A stretch of 64,000 nt of DNA from Rhizomys pruinosus (taxonomy: Eukaryota; Chordata; Mammalia; Rodentia; Spalacidae). Every line of letters begins with the position of its first letter. Within the stretch, counting starts at the first letter, position 1. The stretch spans positions 230,872 to 294,871 of the forward strand of contig VZQC01006591.1 of the NCBI GenBank assembly GCA_009823505.1, read 5' to 3'. Positions 26,132 through 38,058 of the stretch are shown in pieces. The translations under genes and the position numbers were made by a program. The notes below the pieces were generated by a model. That model saw nothing but the letters and a program-made list of their open reading frames with translations, did not search any database and had not been told where the DNA came from.

Positions 26132-26378
26132 TTTTTTTTTTTTAATTTTATTTATTTCTGTATGTGTATGAATGTACTGTCTGCATGCAGGTTTGTGCAC
26201 CCGTGTCGTGCAATGCCGCGGAGGTCAGAAGAGGGTGTCGGATTCCCCTGGAACTGGAGTTCTCCTGGAATTGGAGTTTCAGACCGTTCTTGGCCGCCAT
26301 GTGGGTGCTGGGGATCGAACCTGGGTCCTCTGTAAGAGCGGTCGGCACTCTTAACCGCTAGGCCATCTCTCCAGCCCT
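26132..26378 (-). repeat. B2 SINE (antisense), young subfamily
   Basis: Full-length, CpG-rich, with the internal duplication; ends 'ggccatctctccagccct'. The overlapping open frames on both strands are SINE artefacts. Confidence 0.97.
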
Positions 26379-26744
26379 AATTTTGATATTTTTAAGAAAA
26401 ATTGTTTTACTTCTGGGGACCACATGGGACAGTATAAATGAAACCAATTTTGGTGCGCTTAATTTAAGCCTATTTCCTATCTTCTGTAAGTATGTGAAAA
26501 TGCCTCCCCCCCCTTTCCTTCTCAAAACCATAATTCAGAGTCTGGGAGGCAAGCAAAACAACCCATGTATCTTTATAGTGAAATAGCCTTCGTTTGAGAT
26601 AGACTTAGAAGGTATTGTTTTCAGCCTCTTTATTATTTTGGGCTTGTTTCCTGGGCTATTTTAAAATTTCCTTTCAAGGTATAAATCCATTCTACTTAGA
26701 GTATTTACCTATCCTTTATAGACCCTAAAGAACAAAATGTATAT

Positions 26745-27130
26745 TCTACTGGATAGCTTTAATGTTAACTTGACACACCTGGGCTAAGAAATCTCAATAA
26801 TTGCCTTCATTGGACTGGCCTGGGGCCATATCTATAGGATAGCCTCCTAACTGTAAAATGATGTGGGAAAGCCTAGCCCATTGTGGGCAATGCCATCCCT
26901 GGGCAGATATTTCTATATTGTATAATACAATAGGCTAAACGTAGGCCAACAACACAAGCCAGTAAGCAGCATTCCTTCCTAGCCTGTGCCACAGTTCCTA
27001 CCTCCAGGCTTCTGTCATGAACTCCTACCTTGAACTCCCTAAGTAATAAACTGTGATTTGGGAAATGTAAAGCAGACAAACCCTTTCCTCCCCAAGTTTG
27101 GATTAATCAGAGTGTTTTGTCACAGCAGTA
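26745..27130 (+). repeat. Dispersed repeat family R1, plus copy
   Basis: Runs from 'tggatagctttaatgttaac' through 'ccctttcctccccaagtt' to 'tttgtcacagcagtacag'. It sits inside the class I provirus. Confidence 0.8.
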
Positions 27131-27700
27131 CAGGATTTATTAAATATACTCAAGTCAATGTTCAAGGTTTATTTATATGTTATATAGTAATTAAAATACC
27201 AAATTCATACAACTGACTCTCTTGGAGGTTTAACAACCATACCTAAAGCTCTGATCTGATTTGGCCAGAGGAATTTAAAGGGACAATCTTTTGGCCCTTA
27301 CCCTCTAAAGTCAACTTAAGTCCTGGGGGTCTGTATGGGCACCTCTCTACATGTCCTATAGCTGTGAGTTACCAGTCATCCCGGGCCCAGGAGGTCTTGG
27401 AAATTCACTTAAGGGACTCCATCTAGCCAGTCCAGTCAAACAAGAAAGGTCAATACAGAGGAGAATCTCTTCATGCTTCAAAATGAATCCCAGTGAACCA
27501 AGACCTGACTTTGTCCTCATGTAGATGGAACTAGTAAAAGAAAGGAGCCAGGAGCTCCCCATAGCCTGAGCGACTCCTGAAGAGCAGAACCTCAACTAAC
27601 CTTAACAGCAAAATTAAATTAATTTACCTGAGCTAGCAGTATGGTTTTAAATACTCTAAAAGGGAAGTAGAAACATAAAGAAAAATAAAGTAACATACTC
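27131..27700. other. Unassigned internal sequence of the class I provirus
   Basis: No motif recognised. It may be decayed pol or surface-protein sequence, but nothing visible proves it. Confidence 0.35.
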
Positions 27701-27761
27701 TATTACCAGAGAGAAAGGTGAGAGACCTGCTGTGCCATGCCAGAAAACATCTCAGAAATAG

Positions 27762-28319
27762 GTGAGATTTGCTATGCTATTTATATTAACCCGTCAGAAC
27801 TGTTTGGGACTCATGACTGACACCTCCCCAGGACCTATTGTCCTGGTTACACAGGCTCTCATCCTAGAGCTTTGTGTACCAAAACTTTTTCTAAAAACTT
27901 TTCAATCCCTCTCCGAGGATTCCAAGGGACACACAGATGTCCACTTCCTCCAGAAGCTGTTAGTCAGTGACTTCACTTCCCCTTTCATCACACTGGACCC
28001 CCTCACAGCTGACAAAAGGTGCACCTGCATGTTCCTGAGAGAAAAAGGCCACTACTACACCAACAAGTCTGGCCTGGTGGAAACCCAGATTGAGTTGCTC
28101 CAGAAATTGGGGAAGGACCTCAGACAATGCAACCAGCTCCCTTCCTCCCCCTCCTCCTGGTGGCAGACTCCCCTTTCTTTTACATCTCTTGCCCCTATTA
28201 TGGGACCCCTCATCCTCATAGGCTTATTTTTTCTCTCTGCACCCTCTTTCCTCTCCCTCCTCCTGGAATGGATTGGCAAGGACTCCAGAGTAACTGTCAA
28301 TCAAATGCTCCTATAAGCC
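27762..28319 (+). pseudogene. Class I env remnant (transmembrane subunit)
   Basis: An open frame of 184 codons (27,762-28,316). Its middle has a segment like the gammaretroviral TM disulphide-loop region: Cys, six residues, then a Gly-His pair where the two Cys of CX6CC would be, followed by 'YTNKSGLVE' and a heptad-like stretch. A hydrophobic, membrane-span-like segment lies near residues 148-168. The N-terminal part does not align with any surface protein by eye, and the frame starts at a non-retroviral ATG. It ends about 115 bp before the 3' LTR, as env should. Read as a dead fragment. Confidence 0.65.
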
Positions 28320-28434
28320 ATACATTCCTTTGGGGTCAAACACACCCACCTTAACTCCCCTTCCCTATGTCGCCCCCTACCAGCCTGAAGAAGCCAGATC
28401 TGAGCCAGTGCCCATATACCCAAAGAGGTCTAGA

Positions 28435-28830
28435 TGTTAGGTCAGACTGCTTGCCCCAAAGGCTTCCCTATTGCCACTTGCCGCTCCCTCCCCTGCCTGT
28501 GCTGCAAAGAGCAGAGCAGAACAAAGAACCAGCATAAGAGGCACATTTTGGCACCTGCCCCCAGGGGTCCAGTCATAGGCGCCAGCCTAGCTCTCTGGCA
28601 CACATCACCTCTCCCACCCCCCACCCCCCACCCCCCCACCCCCGCTGATAGAGGCCTATAAAATAAAATCCCCCCCCATCCCGGCCCCATCGGGCAACTT
28701 ACACAGCCGCTGCACCTTGCTTGAGACCATGGAGGAGCCTAGGAACGCACCCTCCATTAAAACCTGCCTGCCTCTGTTGGACTTTAATTTGGTTTGATCT
28801 GCCCTTTCTCTGCATTGATGAAACCTTTCA
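28435..28830 (+). repeat. 3' LTR of the class I provirus
   Basis: Starts TG and ends CA. It shares 'gttaggtcagactgcttg', 'gcaaagagcagagcagaaca' and 'ttaatttggtttgatctg' with the 5' LTR. The polyadenylation signal has mutated (cattaaaacc) and a C-rich expansion lies at 28,616-28,643. Confidence 0.85.
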
Positions 28831-28835
28831 ATTAC

Positions 28836-29585
28836 CATGAAGTTGGTATTGTTATTTCTGTTTTACAGAAAATGTAAGTGAAATGCAAGTCACTTTTTCA
28901 AGGTTCTAGCAGCAACAAAACAGCATTTGAATAGAGCATTCAGGAGGGTAACATTCCTGGCTAAAAGCTAAATAGCTTTAAATACCATATAACACCACCA
29001 CGAATATATGAATTCTTAATGGCAGTGTCATTAAGAATGGAGTCATCACAAACATCTTACAGATGTTTGAAATACTGGTAAGATGCATATACTGAATAAA
29101 CGCAAATTATTATACATGACATGCCAAATGAATCCATGTAAAATATGAATGTTGAATTATGTGACATATGGATTTTACCCCATTATTTGGTGAAGGGTCA
29201 CTTCAGCAGTGCTGTTTAGGAACAAATTTTTAAAAAATATTTAGTCTGTTCATTCAGACTGGTGTAACAATATAACACAAGCTGAGAGTTTTACCAACAA
29301 TAGAAGGTTTCACAGTTCAGGAAACTGTGAAGCCAAAGATCAGGATGTCTGTAGATAGACGACTTTAGAGAAACTATTATCTTGTGCAGAGATGACAGCC
29401 TTCTTTGTGTACCCTCAGTGGTGGACAAATGTTCACCAAGGGAATGATTCCTGTGGGTACTACCTCCATCCATTCATGAGGGCTTACCCTTGAAAATAAA
29501 TCACCTTCCCCAGACACCCCCTCTTACTGCCATCACTCTTAGGGGGTAGGATTTTAACATATGAATGCAGGAGTTTTGTTTTTAT
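28836..29585. other. Intergenic DNA, possibly an ancient repeat
   Basis: The part from about 29,245 ('agtctgttcattcagactgg') to 29,560 looks like a decayed mammalian interspersed repeat, but I cannot name it. No gene. Confidence 0.35.
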
Positions 29586-29813
29586 TATTATTTTTGTTTT
29601 TTTATTTTTATGTGTATGAGGGTTTTGCCTGCATGTACTTAGATACACCTGTGTCCTGCAATGCCTGTGGAGTCAGAGAGGGTGTTGGATTCCCTGGAAC
29701 TAGAGTTACAGACAGATGGTTGTTAGCCATCATGTGGGTGCTGGGAATCAAACCCAGATCCTCTGTAAAAGCAGCCAGTGCACTTAACCACTGAACCATC
29801 TTTCCATCCCCCC
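29586..29813 (-). repeat. Old B2-related SINE (antisense)
   Basis: 'atgtgggtgctgggaatcaa' and 'aaccactgaaccatctttcc' are antisense B2 landmarks. No internal duplication; substantially diverged. Confidence 0.85.
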
Positions 29814-30713
29814 TTAACAGATGAATGTTATCCTGGAAATCAGGTTAACAAAACCGAACTAATTGTCATGGGTAATCCTTTGCACTCAGTGTTAGTTTTG
29901 CATCCCTGTTAACAAAATATCTGAGATTAACAACTTAAATTATTAGCTCATGCTGCTGTCACAAGTGTCGATCCATGGTCAAAAGGCTCCACTGCTTTAG
30001 GCCTGTAACGAGACAGGATATCTGGGCAACCAGCACATGGTAGACTAGAGCTCCTCACCTTGTGGTTGCCAGAAAGCAAGGATGGAGTGAGGAAGGGACT
30101 AGAAAAAAAATATACCCTGCAGAGGGACAGCTTCAGTGACCTAATGACTCTAACTAACCCCCAAAGGTTCATTTGAATTATGAAACCACAAAAAAGATTA
30201 GTGTACGCATAAAGTGAGAGTACTTATGATGTAATCACATCGCAAAGCCCAGACTACTAACATTACTGAATTGGGGGCCAGAACTTCAATTTATAAGCTT
30301 TTAGAGAATATTTAACATCCAAACAACAACACATTCTATTTACTCAATTATGCTTTACTAAAGAAAAATGCCATGGTCTCTATTTTGTATTTATTTTCAT
30401 CAAACTATCTTGATTATCTTAATCTGCTTCCACAAAAATAGTGACTGTTTCAAAGTAATCAGTACCTATAATATTTAATGTGTAACTTAGAGAGGTACTT
30501 AATAATTATTTTATAGTCATATGTTACTTTGAGTTGTTTATCCTTATAAAGAAATGAGGCCTATAAAGATCTTCTAGTTGTTATGGGCTAGAAACAAGCA
30601 CACCGACAATAGAAAATTTCGAGGAAGTTTTATTACAGTTGACTGGACTGTTCCCCACTTTTCCTGTAGAGGCAGCAGTGTGACCTTCGGGTTTGGGGAT
30701 ATATATATATATC

Positions 30714-30747
<34 letters not shown>

Positions 30748-31100
30748 GCTTTTACAAGGGCAATGCTTAACCAGTCTCAAACAGGCATTTTTCCAGAGCA
30801 GAAGTATTTGATTAACATATCTGTATTTTATGAAAAGCAGATGTTGGCTGGTAGCTAGCTAATCTCACCACACCTTAAGACTTCTTGCTTGAGAATAGGC
30901 TTGATGCATTCCTGAACTCTACATCTTAAGAATTCCCTGAACCAGCTGGGTGTGTTAGTCCTAGGCCTTTAATCCCAGCACTACAGAGGTCTATGCCTAG
31001 GTCAGAAACAGAATGATTTCTGAACAAAATGGAGTTTAGCCCACCTCATGGTCTGGCCCACCTCACTAAGTATCAAAACTGAACATGAAATATACATATA
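29814..31100. other. Intergenic DNA with a TA microsatellite
   Basis: (TA)n at 30,699-30,744. A short B1-like scrap 'cctttaatcccagcactaca' lies near 30,966. Otherwise unassigned. Confidence 0.5.
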
Positions 31101-31103
31101 CCA

Positions 31104-31335
31104 GGCCGGAGAGATGGCTCAGTGATTAAGAGCACTGACTGCTCCTGCAGAGGACTGAAGTTCCATTCCCAGCACCCACATGGCAGCTAATAACCATCAA
31201 TAACTCCTGTTCTAGGGGATCCAACCTCCCCTTCTGACTTCTGCAAGCATTGCACAACCTGGGAGTACTGATATACATGAAAGCATAATACCCCTACACA
31301 TAAAATAAAAACAAATTTTAATTAAAAATTAAACA
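31104..31335 (+). repeat. Old B2 SINE
   Basis: Head 'ccggagagatggctcagtga', a body without the internal duplication, and an A-rich tail. Confidence 0.9.
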
Positions 31336-34228
31336 TACATATACTCTCATGCTAAATTAAGATTAATTTTAGCAATGATGTATGATTCCTGAGCTTTAAT
31401 TTTAATAACTGTAAATTTTGTAGGATATATTTCGTTGCTCAGTAATCTCTAGAAAACGATGTACATGTACATCCAAGGAGGATCTTCAGGCAATTTTTTT
31501 TAATTTATAAATTTCCTACTAAGTTTGTTGTCTTAGCTCTGTTATGTTAAATTATTTCTATAATCTAGGTACTATTAAAAATAAGCACATTAGTTTAAAG
31601 GTTAGCCCCAAAGTTGAAAATATTGATAGAAATGAAATTTAGTGTATTGGGCTTAATATAATTCACATTCTTATAGGTTAAAATCCAACTAAGGCAAAGT
31701 TAATTGTATTTGTCTAAAATAGTCCCTACAATACTTTCAATACTGATTAACTTTTTCTTGTTAATTACATTTTCATAAGGATAAAAAGATATGAAAAATT
31801 AGATATTTTAACCCAATCTGAATGATATCTGATCCCCTTCTCTGCCTTTTTGTCACTGAGAAACACATAGGAAATTTCCTGACTTCATTTTAGTCCTGAG
31901 GAAAATTTATCCTTAATAATTAAACATGAAAATTATAGTATTTTCAATTTTGTGTGTATAAACATTTTTTTGGTAACAATTTTGTTGGCACTGATGATGC
32001 TGATGCCAAATTCTCCACTTTTAGAGCAAATTTGTAGATTGCTATTTTCCATCTTTCATTTAACTTTTATACAAAAATATGTGATTAAAATCAAAACTAG
32101 TTAATATTAGTTGCTTCTAATGTGATTTTGACTTCCAGAGTGTCCTTCCCTCCTTGCACCATGCTCAGGTGATGCCAAGGGCTGACAGTGGAATGCATTT
32201 CCCAGGCTCTCACACACATGCCTGCATTCTTTCATTGTACAGTTTCTGGGTCTCTGTGAAATGCAGCTATTGGTAGTTCTGCCTGTACTCAAATGAAGTG
32301 ATATTGAATTTCTATTATGCATGTGCCTTGGAAACCTCACAGCTCTCCATAAAGATTTTATTCACACAGCAGATTTGTTGTGACTTAGATAGTTTCAGAC
32401 AATTTTAGATTTGAATGGACATGGCAGGATCTGACAGTATAAAAGAAATATCAGGAGAAAGAAACATGCAGAACCAAATGATATATTAAGCAACCTGGAG
32501 AACAAAGCAGAGAGAATGCCTGTGGTTGTCGTAAACAAAACCCGAAAGTGTGTCTTGGAAGGACCTCTCACGGGGGCTAATCTTTTCATATTGCATGTAT
32601 GAGCTGCTGATGGAGCTTGGCAACTCCTTTCATCTTACAAATTAACTTTTGATAAAGCCCTGTACTGTATATAACCTTCATATTTTGAAATAAATTGTTC
32701 ATAATAAGACATATTCTAGTTTTCATATAGTTTCCCAATGGTCTAGGTTATAAATACAACATAGAAAATAAACACAATTGCAAAGAAAAACCATTCTGCA
32801 ACTAGAATTTGGAAGGTTTAATTGTAAAAGGAAGAAGAGAAATTTTTAGTAGAAATATGTTATATATTGCAAATATTGGTGAAATTAATGCATGATAAAA
32901 AGGAGAGGTATGTTAATATATTTAGGTAAAAATTAATTTAATACGATATTATTTTAGTTATTGAAAGTGCACTAAGCATCCAACATAATTTAAGCACTGC
33001 AGAAAACACTGAGCAATGTGAGCAATACCATTACTACATGGAACTTTTTTAGTAATAGGAAAAATAGTTAATAAAGAGGTAAATGAATTAAAGAAATAGT
33101 TCTAAGTGGGAGTTTGGGCTATGATGAATATCGTGATGATACTATGCTTTTATAATGGGGAAGAATCTATCTTTGAGGATACCGCAGTGGGAGGGGCAGC
33201 TAGTACATCGTTGCTGGTAGGGGAAGTCTCTCAAAGAGGTGATGTGAACTGAATCAGAGGATAAGAAGGGGGCTTTCCAAGATCCCCTGGGGACGGAGGA
33301 CTCTGGACCCACGGAGAAGCACCTGCAAAGTGCCTTGTGCTGGGCAACACTTCTTTCAGAGGGATTTCTTCAAATCACACATTTGTATCATTTTTTAAAT
33401 GTTTCATTTTTGCAAGAATAGTTGGAGAGGCATTAAGGGATAAAGAGGAGTGGGTTATCTATTTTTTATAATTAACATATACTAATTAAAATTAAAGAAG
33501 AGGAATGAAACAAAAAGGGAGATATACTTACTGGCTGTATTAGAAGAATCAGAACATGTCCTTTCTGATAGATAACAAAAATTGACTGTAGCTGAGGGTA
33601 AAAAGAAAACAAGATAAGCAGAACATTTAATTGTGGATTTTAGAAGGTTTATTCCTTACCCTGGAACGGTCAGCCATTTTCTTTACCTTTGTCTTGTCTA
33701 TTTTTACAAGTGATGTTAGTACATGTGATTGCGATAAGCTTTCATTTTATATGAATTATTTAATATAAGCCTGCCAATTTTTATCAGTTCTGGAAAAATC
33801 TAATAACTGAATTCTCAGCACTATGTACCATTTCCCCTACCCAGCTTCTCAAAACTCCCATGATACCCGACTTTTCTCATGTCATAATGTACATGATGTA
33901 TTATTCCATACCAAAAAGTTAGTGATCCATTTATCATATTTGAAAAAAAAGGTGAAAGGAAAGGTATTTGTCTATGTGAAGTAACATGTCTAAATAAGGT
34001 ATTTCAATCATTCAGTCATCTTAGTGAAGAAGATAATTCGAAATAAAATGCCATATTGTTGCCCTTCAAATCACACCCTATCCAGCAATGCTGTAAGCCT
34101 AGCTTTGGACATGAATTTAGTTGGAGTTTTGTTCCAGAGATTTAGATAAGCACAATCAGTTTGGAGGAGTTCTAGAATAGTCAAGTTTGTAGATAAATTC
34201 AAATGCAAAGTGGATCTGCCTTGTATAG
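31336..34228. other. Second repeat-poor AT-rich stretch
   Basis: Almost 2.9 kb without a recognised SINE, LTR, L1 or microsatellite. The part at about 32,110-32,690 is less AT-rich and could be conserved non-coding sequence. No coding frame is convincing. Confidence 0.4.
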
Positions 34229-34265
34229 TTATTTGACTATGAAGCTTCCCTTCATAGTCAAATAA
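34229..34265. repeat. Perfect inverted repeat, 15-bp arms and 7-nt loop
   Basis: Arms 'ttatttgactatgaa' (34,229-34,243) and its exact reverse complement (34,251-34,265) flank 'gcttccc'. As RNA it would form a 15-bp hairpin. Confidence 0.9.
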
Positions 34266-34396
34266 TCATTCCCATCTTAATAGCTATTGTATATTTTCTA
34301 ATTTATTCTTTAAGAATTTCATATATGAATTCAATGTATTTTGATAAAATTCACTGACTATTTTCTCCATTCCAATTCCTCTCAGTGTCCCCCAAC

Positions 34397-34397
34397 A

Positions 34398-34450
<53 letters not shown>
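34397..34450. repeat. (CA)n microsatellite
   Basis: CA run inside the L1 fragment. Confidence 0.97.
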
Positions 34451-35445
34451 CTTGCTCCTAGCTTCAAGTCATCTTTCTTTAGTTAATGAGTCCAGTTTGT
34501 GTTCTCAGTATGTTCATGGGAGAGGACCATTCACTAGAGCTTGGGAAACTACCTACCTTGAAGAAAACTGATACTCCCTCCTTCAGCACCTATCAACTGC
34601 TTCCTGAACCCCCCCTTCATGTATGCTGGAATTTTGACTGGCTTGATCTTATGCAGGTCTTGGGTGGGGCATGCAGCCACAACCACTGTGAGCTGATGTG
34701 TGCAATAGCCTGTATGTCCAGAAAACATTGTTTGTCAGTAGCCCTCCACATCCTCTGCTTCTTACAATCTTTCTGCTCCCTCTTCACCCATGGTCCCTGA
34801 TCTTCAGGTATAGGGGCTATGATATAGTTGATAAATTTAGGGCTGATATTTAGTATAATATTCTCTGTACTTTGTTCAATTGTGAGTCTCTGTATCAAGT
34901 GTCATTCACTACAAAAAGATTCTCTGATGAGGGTTGAGAGCTGCAGTAGCCTATGAGTCTAAAGGTAAGTCTTCAGAGGGTGATTTGATCTATATCCATT
35001 TATTGATATTATAGTACTAGATTGTCCCCCAGGGTCCATTACCTGCCCAGCCACAGGTTCTTGGCTCAGTTACAGTACCAGGTATAAATTCCATCTTGTG
35101 AATCAGGCCTTAAATCCAATCAGAGAGTAATTGGTTACCCCCATAACATCCATGCCACTCTTGTACCAAAGGGCATATCTTATCAAGCCAGTCATTATTG
35201 CAGCTTATAGGTTTCATGGCTGGATAAGACTGTTGATGAATTTTCTCTTCCACCAGTCTGCAAAGTACCTCTGGCACTTGGAGATTTTAACTAATAGGCA
35301 GGAAATTTCCAGGTCAGTATTTCCTTGATTTCTCCATATCCTGAACCAAAGCACATGGTGTCTTCAGCAATAGAATCTTATCATCAAGTTCTTGTGGACA
35401 ACCAAGAACAATGGCAATAACCTATATTATCTGAGGGCCCTTTGA

Positions 35446-35688
35446 TTTTTTTTTTTAATTTTATTTTTGAATGTGTATGAATGTACTGTCTGCATGTAGG
35501 TTTGTGCACCCGTGTCGTGCAATGCCGCGGAGGTCAGAAGAGGGTCTTGGATTCCCCTGGAACTGGAGTTCTCCTGGAATTGGAGTTACAGACGGTTCTT
35601 AGCCGCCATGTGGGTGCTGGGGATCGAACCTGGGTCCTCTGCAAGAGCAGTCGGTGCTCTTAACCGCTAGGCTATCTCTCCAGCCCCC
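35446..35688 (-). repeat. B2 SINE (antisense), young subfamily, with 15-bp TSD
   Basis: The TSD 'ctgagggccctttga' is perfect at 35,431-35,445 and 35,689-35,703. CpG-rich, with the internal duplication. Confidence 0.98.
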
Positions 35689-36131
35689 CTGAGGGCCCTT
35701 TGAGCAGCAACTCAAGGGAAGATATCCCACACTTGGCACTTCCTTTTTCATTTAGTAATCTGTAGCTTCTGGTAGAGCATTAACCATTCCTCCCCTCCAT
35801 GTAAGGTAACTCCAGTTAAACTCTTTTTAAAAAATCATATTTTCAGGAAGCTTATAAAATGGGTTTCATATAGGGTTTTGAAACAGCCTTAGTGTTAGTT
35901 ATCCTTCCTCCAAGCCCCTTCACTGTCCTACCCTCCTCTCTCTCTCTCCTCCCGAATTTCACCCCCCATTTCTCCTTCATATCATGTGTTTCACCCTCCT
36001 TTTCCCTTAAGCTCTTTTCCCACCCAGCCCATTTTCTAGTTTTGTGGCTTTTATGGGTGTGGTGCCTGATATATCCATTATGGCTGAGTATAAGAGAGTT
36101 GGCTTCTTTCCTCAGTAACCTAGAAGTTCGG

Positions 36132-36495
36132 TGTGGTGGTTTGAATGAGACTATCGCCCATAGGCTTCAAGTACTCAGACATTTTGTCCCCAGTTGGTGG
36201 CCCTGTTTTGGGAGGTCCTAGAAGGTGTGGCCATGCTGGAGGAAGTACGTCACTGGGGATGGGCTTAGAGAGTTCAACAAGCCTTGCAGGCTCCAGTTGC
36301 TCTCTCTCAGCTTCCTGTGCTCATTGGAAGATGTGAACCTCAGCTTTCCGCTCCAACCCCAGCCACCATGCCTCCTGCCACAATGGACTCTAATTCCCTG
36401 GAACCATCAATCATAAGCTCTAATAAACTTTTCCTTGTATAAGTTCCTTTGGTCATGGTGGTTTTATCACAGCAACAGAAAAGTGACTAATACAG
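36132..36495 (+). repeat. Dispersed repeat family R2, copy 2
   Basis: Same unit as 18,972-19,341, including 'gaggaagtacgtcactgggg' and 'cagaaaagtgactaatacag'. Identity to copy 1 is high by eye. Confidence 0.85.
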
Positions 36496-37060
36496 TCTGT
36501 TTCAGCCCAAAAACTAGAAGGCCAGCAGGAGATGGGAGCTGCTCCAACTCACCATACTGAACATCAGGCACCTGAAGCCCAACCTCCAGGGAGTGTAGCT
36601 TGAAGACTAGCATTCCCAAGCCTTATCCCTCCTGAGGAATGTCTGCCCTGTCCTCTGGAGGCAAATGGCGCAAGCCATAAGCTTATCTAGGGGAGTATGG
36701 TTTTCCTGCTACAAAACCTAGCCATTGCAGAACACATGTAGGCTTCTCCTCTTTCTTGCCCACCATCTGGTCAAAGAGCCCAACAAAATTATATAAGTGC
36801 TTAAAACCCCTGCAACAAATTAGTTTTTCTCACTGACGCAACTGCCAGAACTTTCTTTGGATCTGTTCAGTTCATCACTGTCTCAGAGATCACTCTCTGC
36901 TCCCTCCCCACTTCCTTCCTTGTGCCTCCCCCCCACACCCAGGAGTTGAGTGGAGGCCAGGCATGACAGCCATACTTAGGGCTGTGAGGCTGGTAACTTG
37001 GGAGGCAGGAACCTCACAACACAGAGGAAGCCAACATATGGGTACTCCAAGTTAAACACA
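36496..37060. other. Unassigned sequence, possibly a solo LTR
   Basis: TATA-like 'attatataagtgcttaaaa' near 36,790 and a CT-rich stretch at about 36,870-36,945 give it an LTR-like look, but no paired LTR or TSD was found. Confidence 0.25.
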
Positions 37061-37330
37061 CTAATCTACACATTTGAAGCTAGGATCACATATGAGAAAG
37101 AATATGCTATGTTTTATTTATGTGTCTGGGTTACCCCACTTACAATAATATTTTCTAATTACATAGATTTACATACAAATGTCATAACTTTATTTTTCTT
37201 TAAGCTGAATAAGATTGTATTGTGTATGTTTTTATTATCCATTTTTATTATCCATTCTTCACATGATGGACATCTAGGCTATTTCCATTTCCTAAGTATT
37301 GTGAATAGACCAACAATCTTTAAAAGTATT
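37061..37330 (-). mobile_element. L1 3' fragment (antisense)
   Basis: 'taagctgaataagattgtat' and 'ccattcttcacatgatggac' match the reverse complement of the L1 ORF2 3' end. The 116-codon frame here is part of this fossil and not a host gene. Confidence 0.7.
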
Positions 37331-37687
37331 AGGGGATGCTGGAGATGAGAGTGGCCAATGTAATTAGGCTATCACCTTTGACTAACTGCCATTTACCAGG
37401 TTAGACTTCCTAACTCACACCACATCCTGGAAATAAGGGCCTTATCTTCATTATTGATTATGTTATTAAGGAATGGCTCCAGTGTCCTTCAGATTAACTT
37501 GCATTCTTGGTTTGTGAAACCAGCAGGAGTCTAGGAGAAATGTATATATCAAAGAGGCAGTGTAAAATAGAGAATTCTAAGTTACTTAAATCTAAGAAAA
37601 GGGAGACCAAGTATTCACAAATTAGGAAGGAAAGTGTGTAAAGTTATTCAAGCTGAGGTGATCTATCAGGTTACTTTGGCCATGTTC
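37331..37687. other. Unassigned intergenic DNA
   Basis: No recognised element or gene. Confidence 0.4.
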
Positions 37688-38058
37688 ATTAGTTTTTGTC
37701 AACTTGAGACACACTAAAGATACCTGGGAAGAGGGATGAATTTCCTCTATCAGATTGGCCTGTGGAAAATCTGTGGGGCATTTTCTAGATTGCTGGTAGA
37801 TGTAGGAAGGTCCAGACCATGTGGATGGTGCCATCCCTGGGAAGGTGGGTGTGGGTTGTATAGAAGTATCTGAGCAAGTCAGAGAGTAGCAAGCTAGTAG
37901 GCAGCAATCCTCCATGGTCTATGCTTCTGTTCTTGCATCCAGGTTTCTGTCTTTCCTGGTTGGATGGCCCTCAATGATGGATTATAACATGCAAGTGTGA
38001 GCCAAATAAATGCTCTTCTTTCCAAAGTTATTCTTGGTCAATGTTTTATCACTGTAAG
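37688..38058 (+). repeat. Dispersed repeat family R1, diverged copy
   Basis: 'tttgtcaacttgagacacac', 'gatggtgccatccctgggaa' and 'ttggtcaatgttttatcact' fit R1 with decay. Confidence 0.7.

Larger units (their letters stand above)
22513..28830 (+). mobile_element. Old class I (gammaretrovirus-like) provirus, internally degraded
   Basis: Two related 396-bp LTRs (22,513-22,908 and 28,435-28,830) enclose 5.5 kb. The 5-bp TSD 'attac' lies at 22,508-22,512 and 28,831-28,835. A primer-binding site follows the 5' LTR and an env remnant precedes the 3' LTR. No gag-pol frame is recognisable, and the middle holds several SINEs and an R1 repeat. The LTRs differ by many substitutions and indels, so the insertion is much older than the class II provirus in this window. 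Confidence 0.85.
34270..35935 (-). mobile_element. Lx-type L1 3' UTR (antisense), interrupted
   Basis: Antisense landmarks of the rodent L1 3' UTR: 'ggcttgatcttatgcaggtc', 'ccctgatcttcaggtatagg' and 'ttggctcagttacagtacca'. It is interrupted by a CA repeat (34,397-34,450) and by a young B2 (35,446-35,688). No L1 coding frame is present. Confidence 0.75.

Noticed and set aside
26132..26378. Cys-rich 60-70 codon frames repeated across the window
   Set aside because: All coincide with B2 SINEs in either orientation.
36998..37348. 116-codon frame with hydrophobic stretches
   Set aside because: Overlaps an antisense L1 ORF2 fragment.
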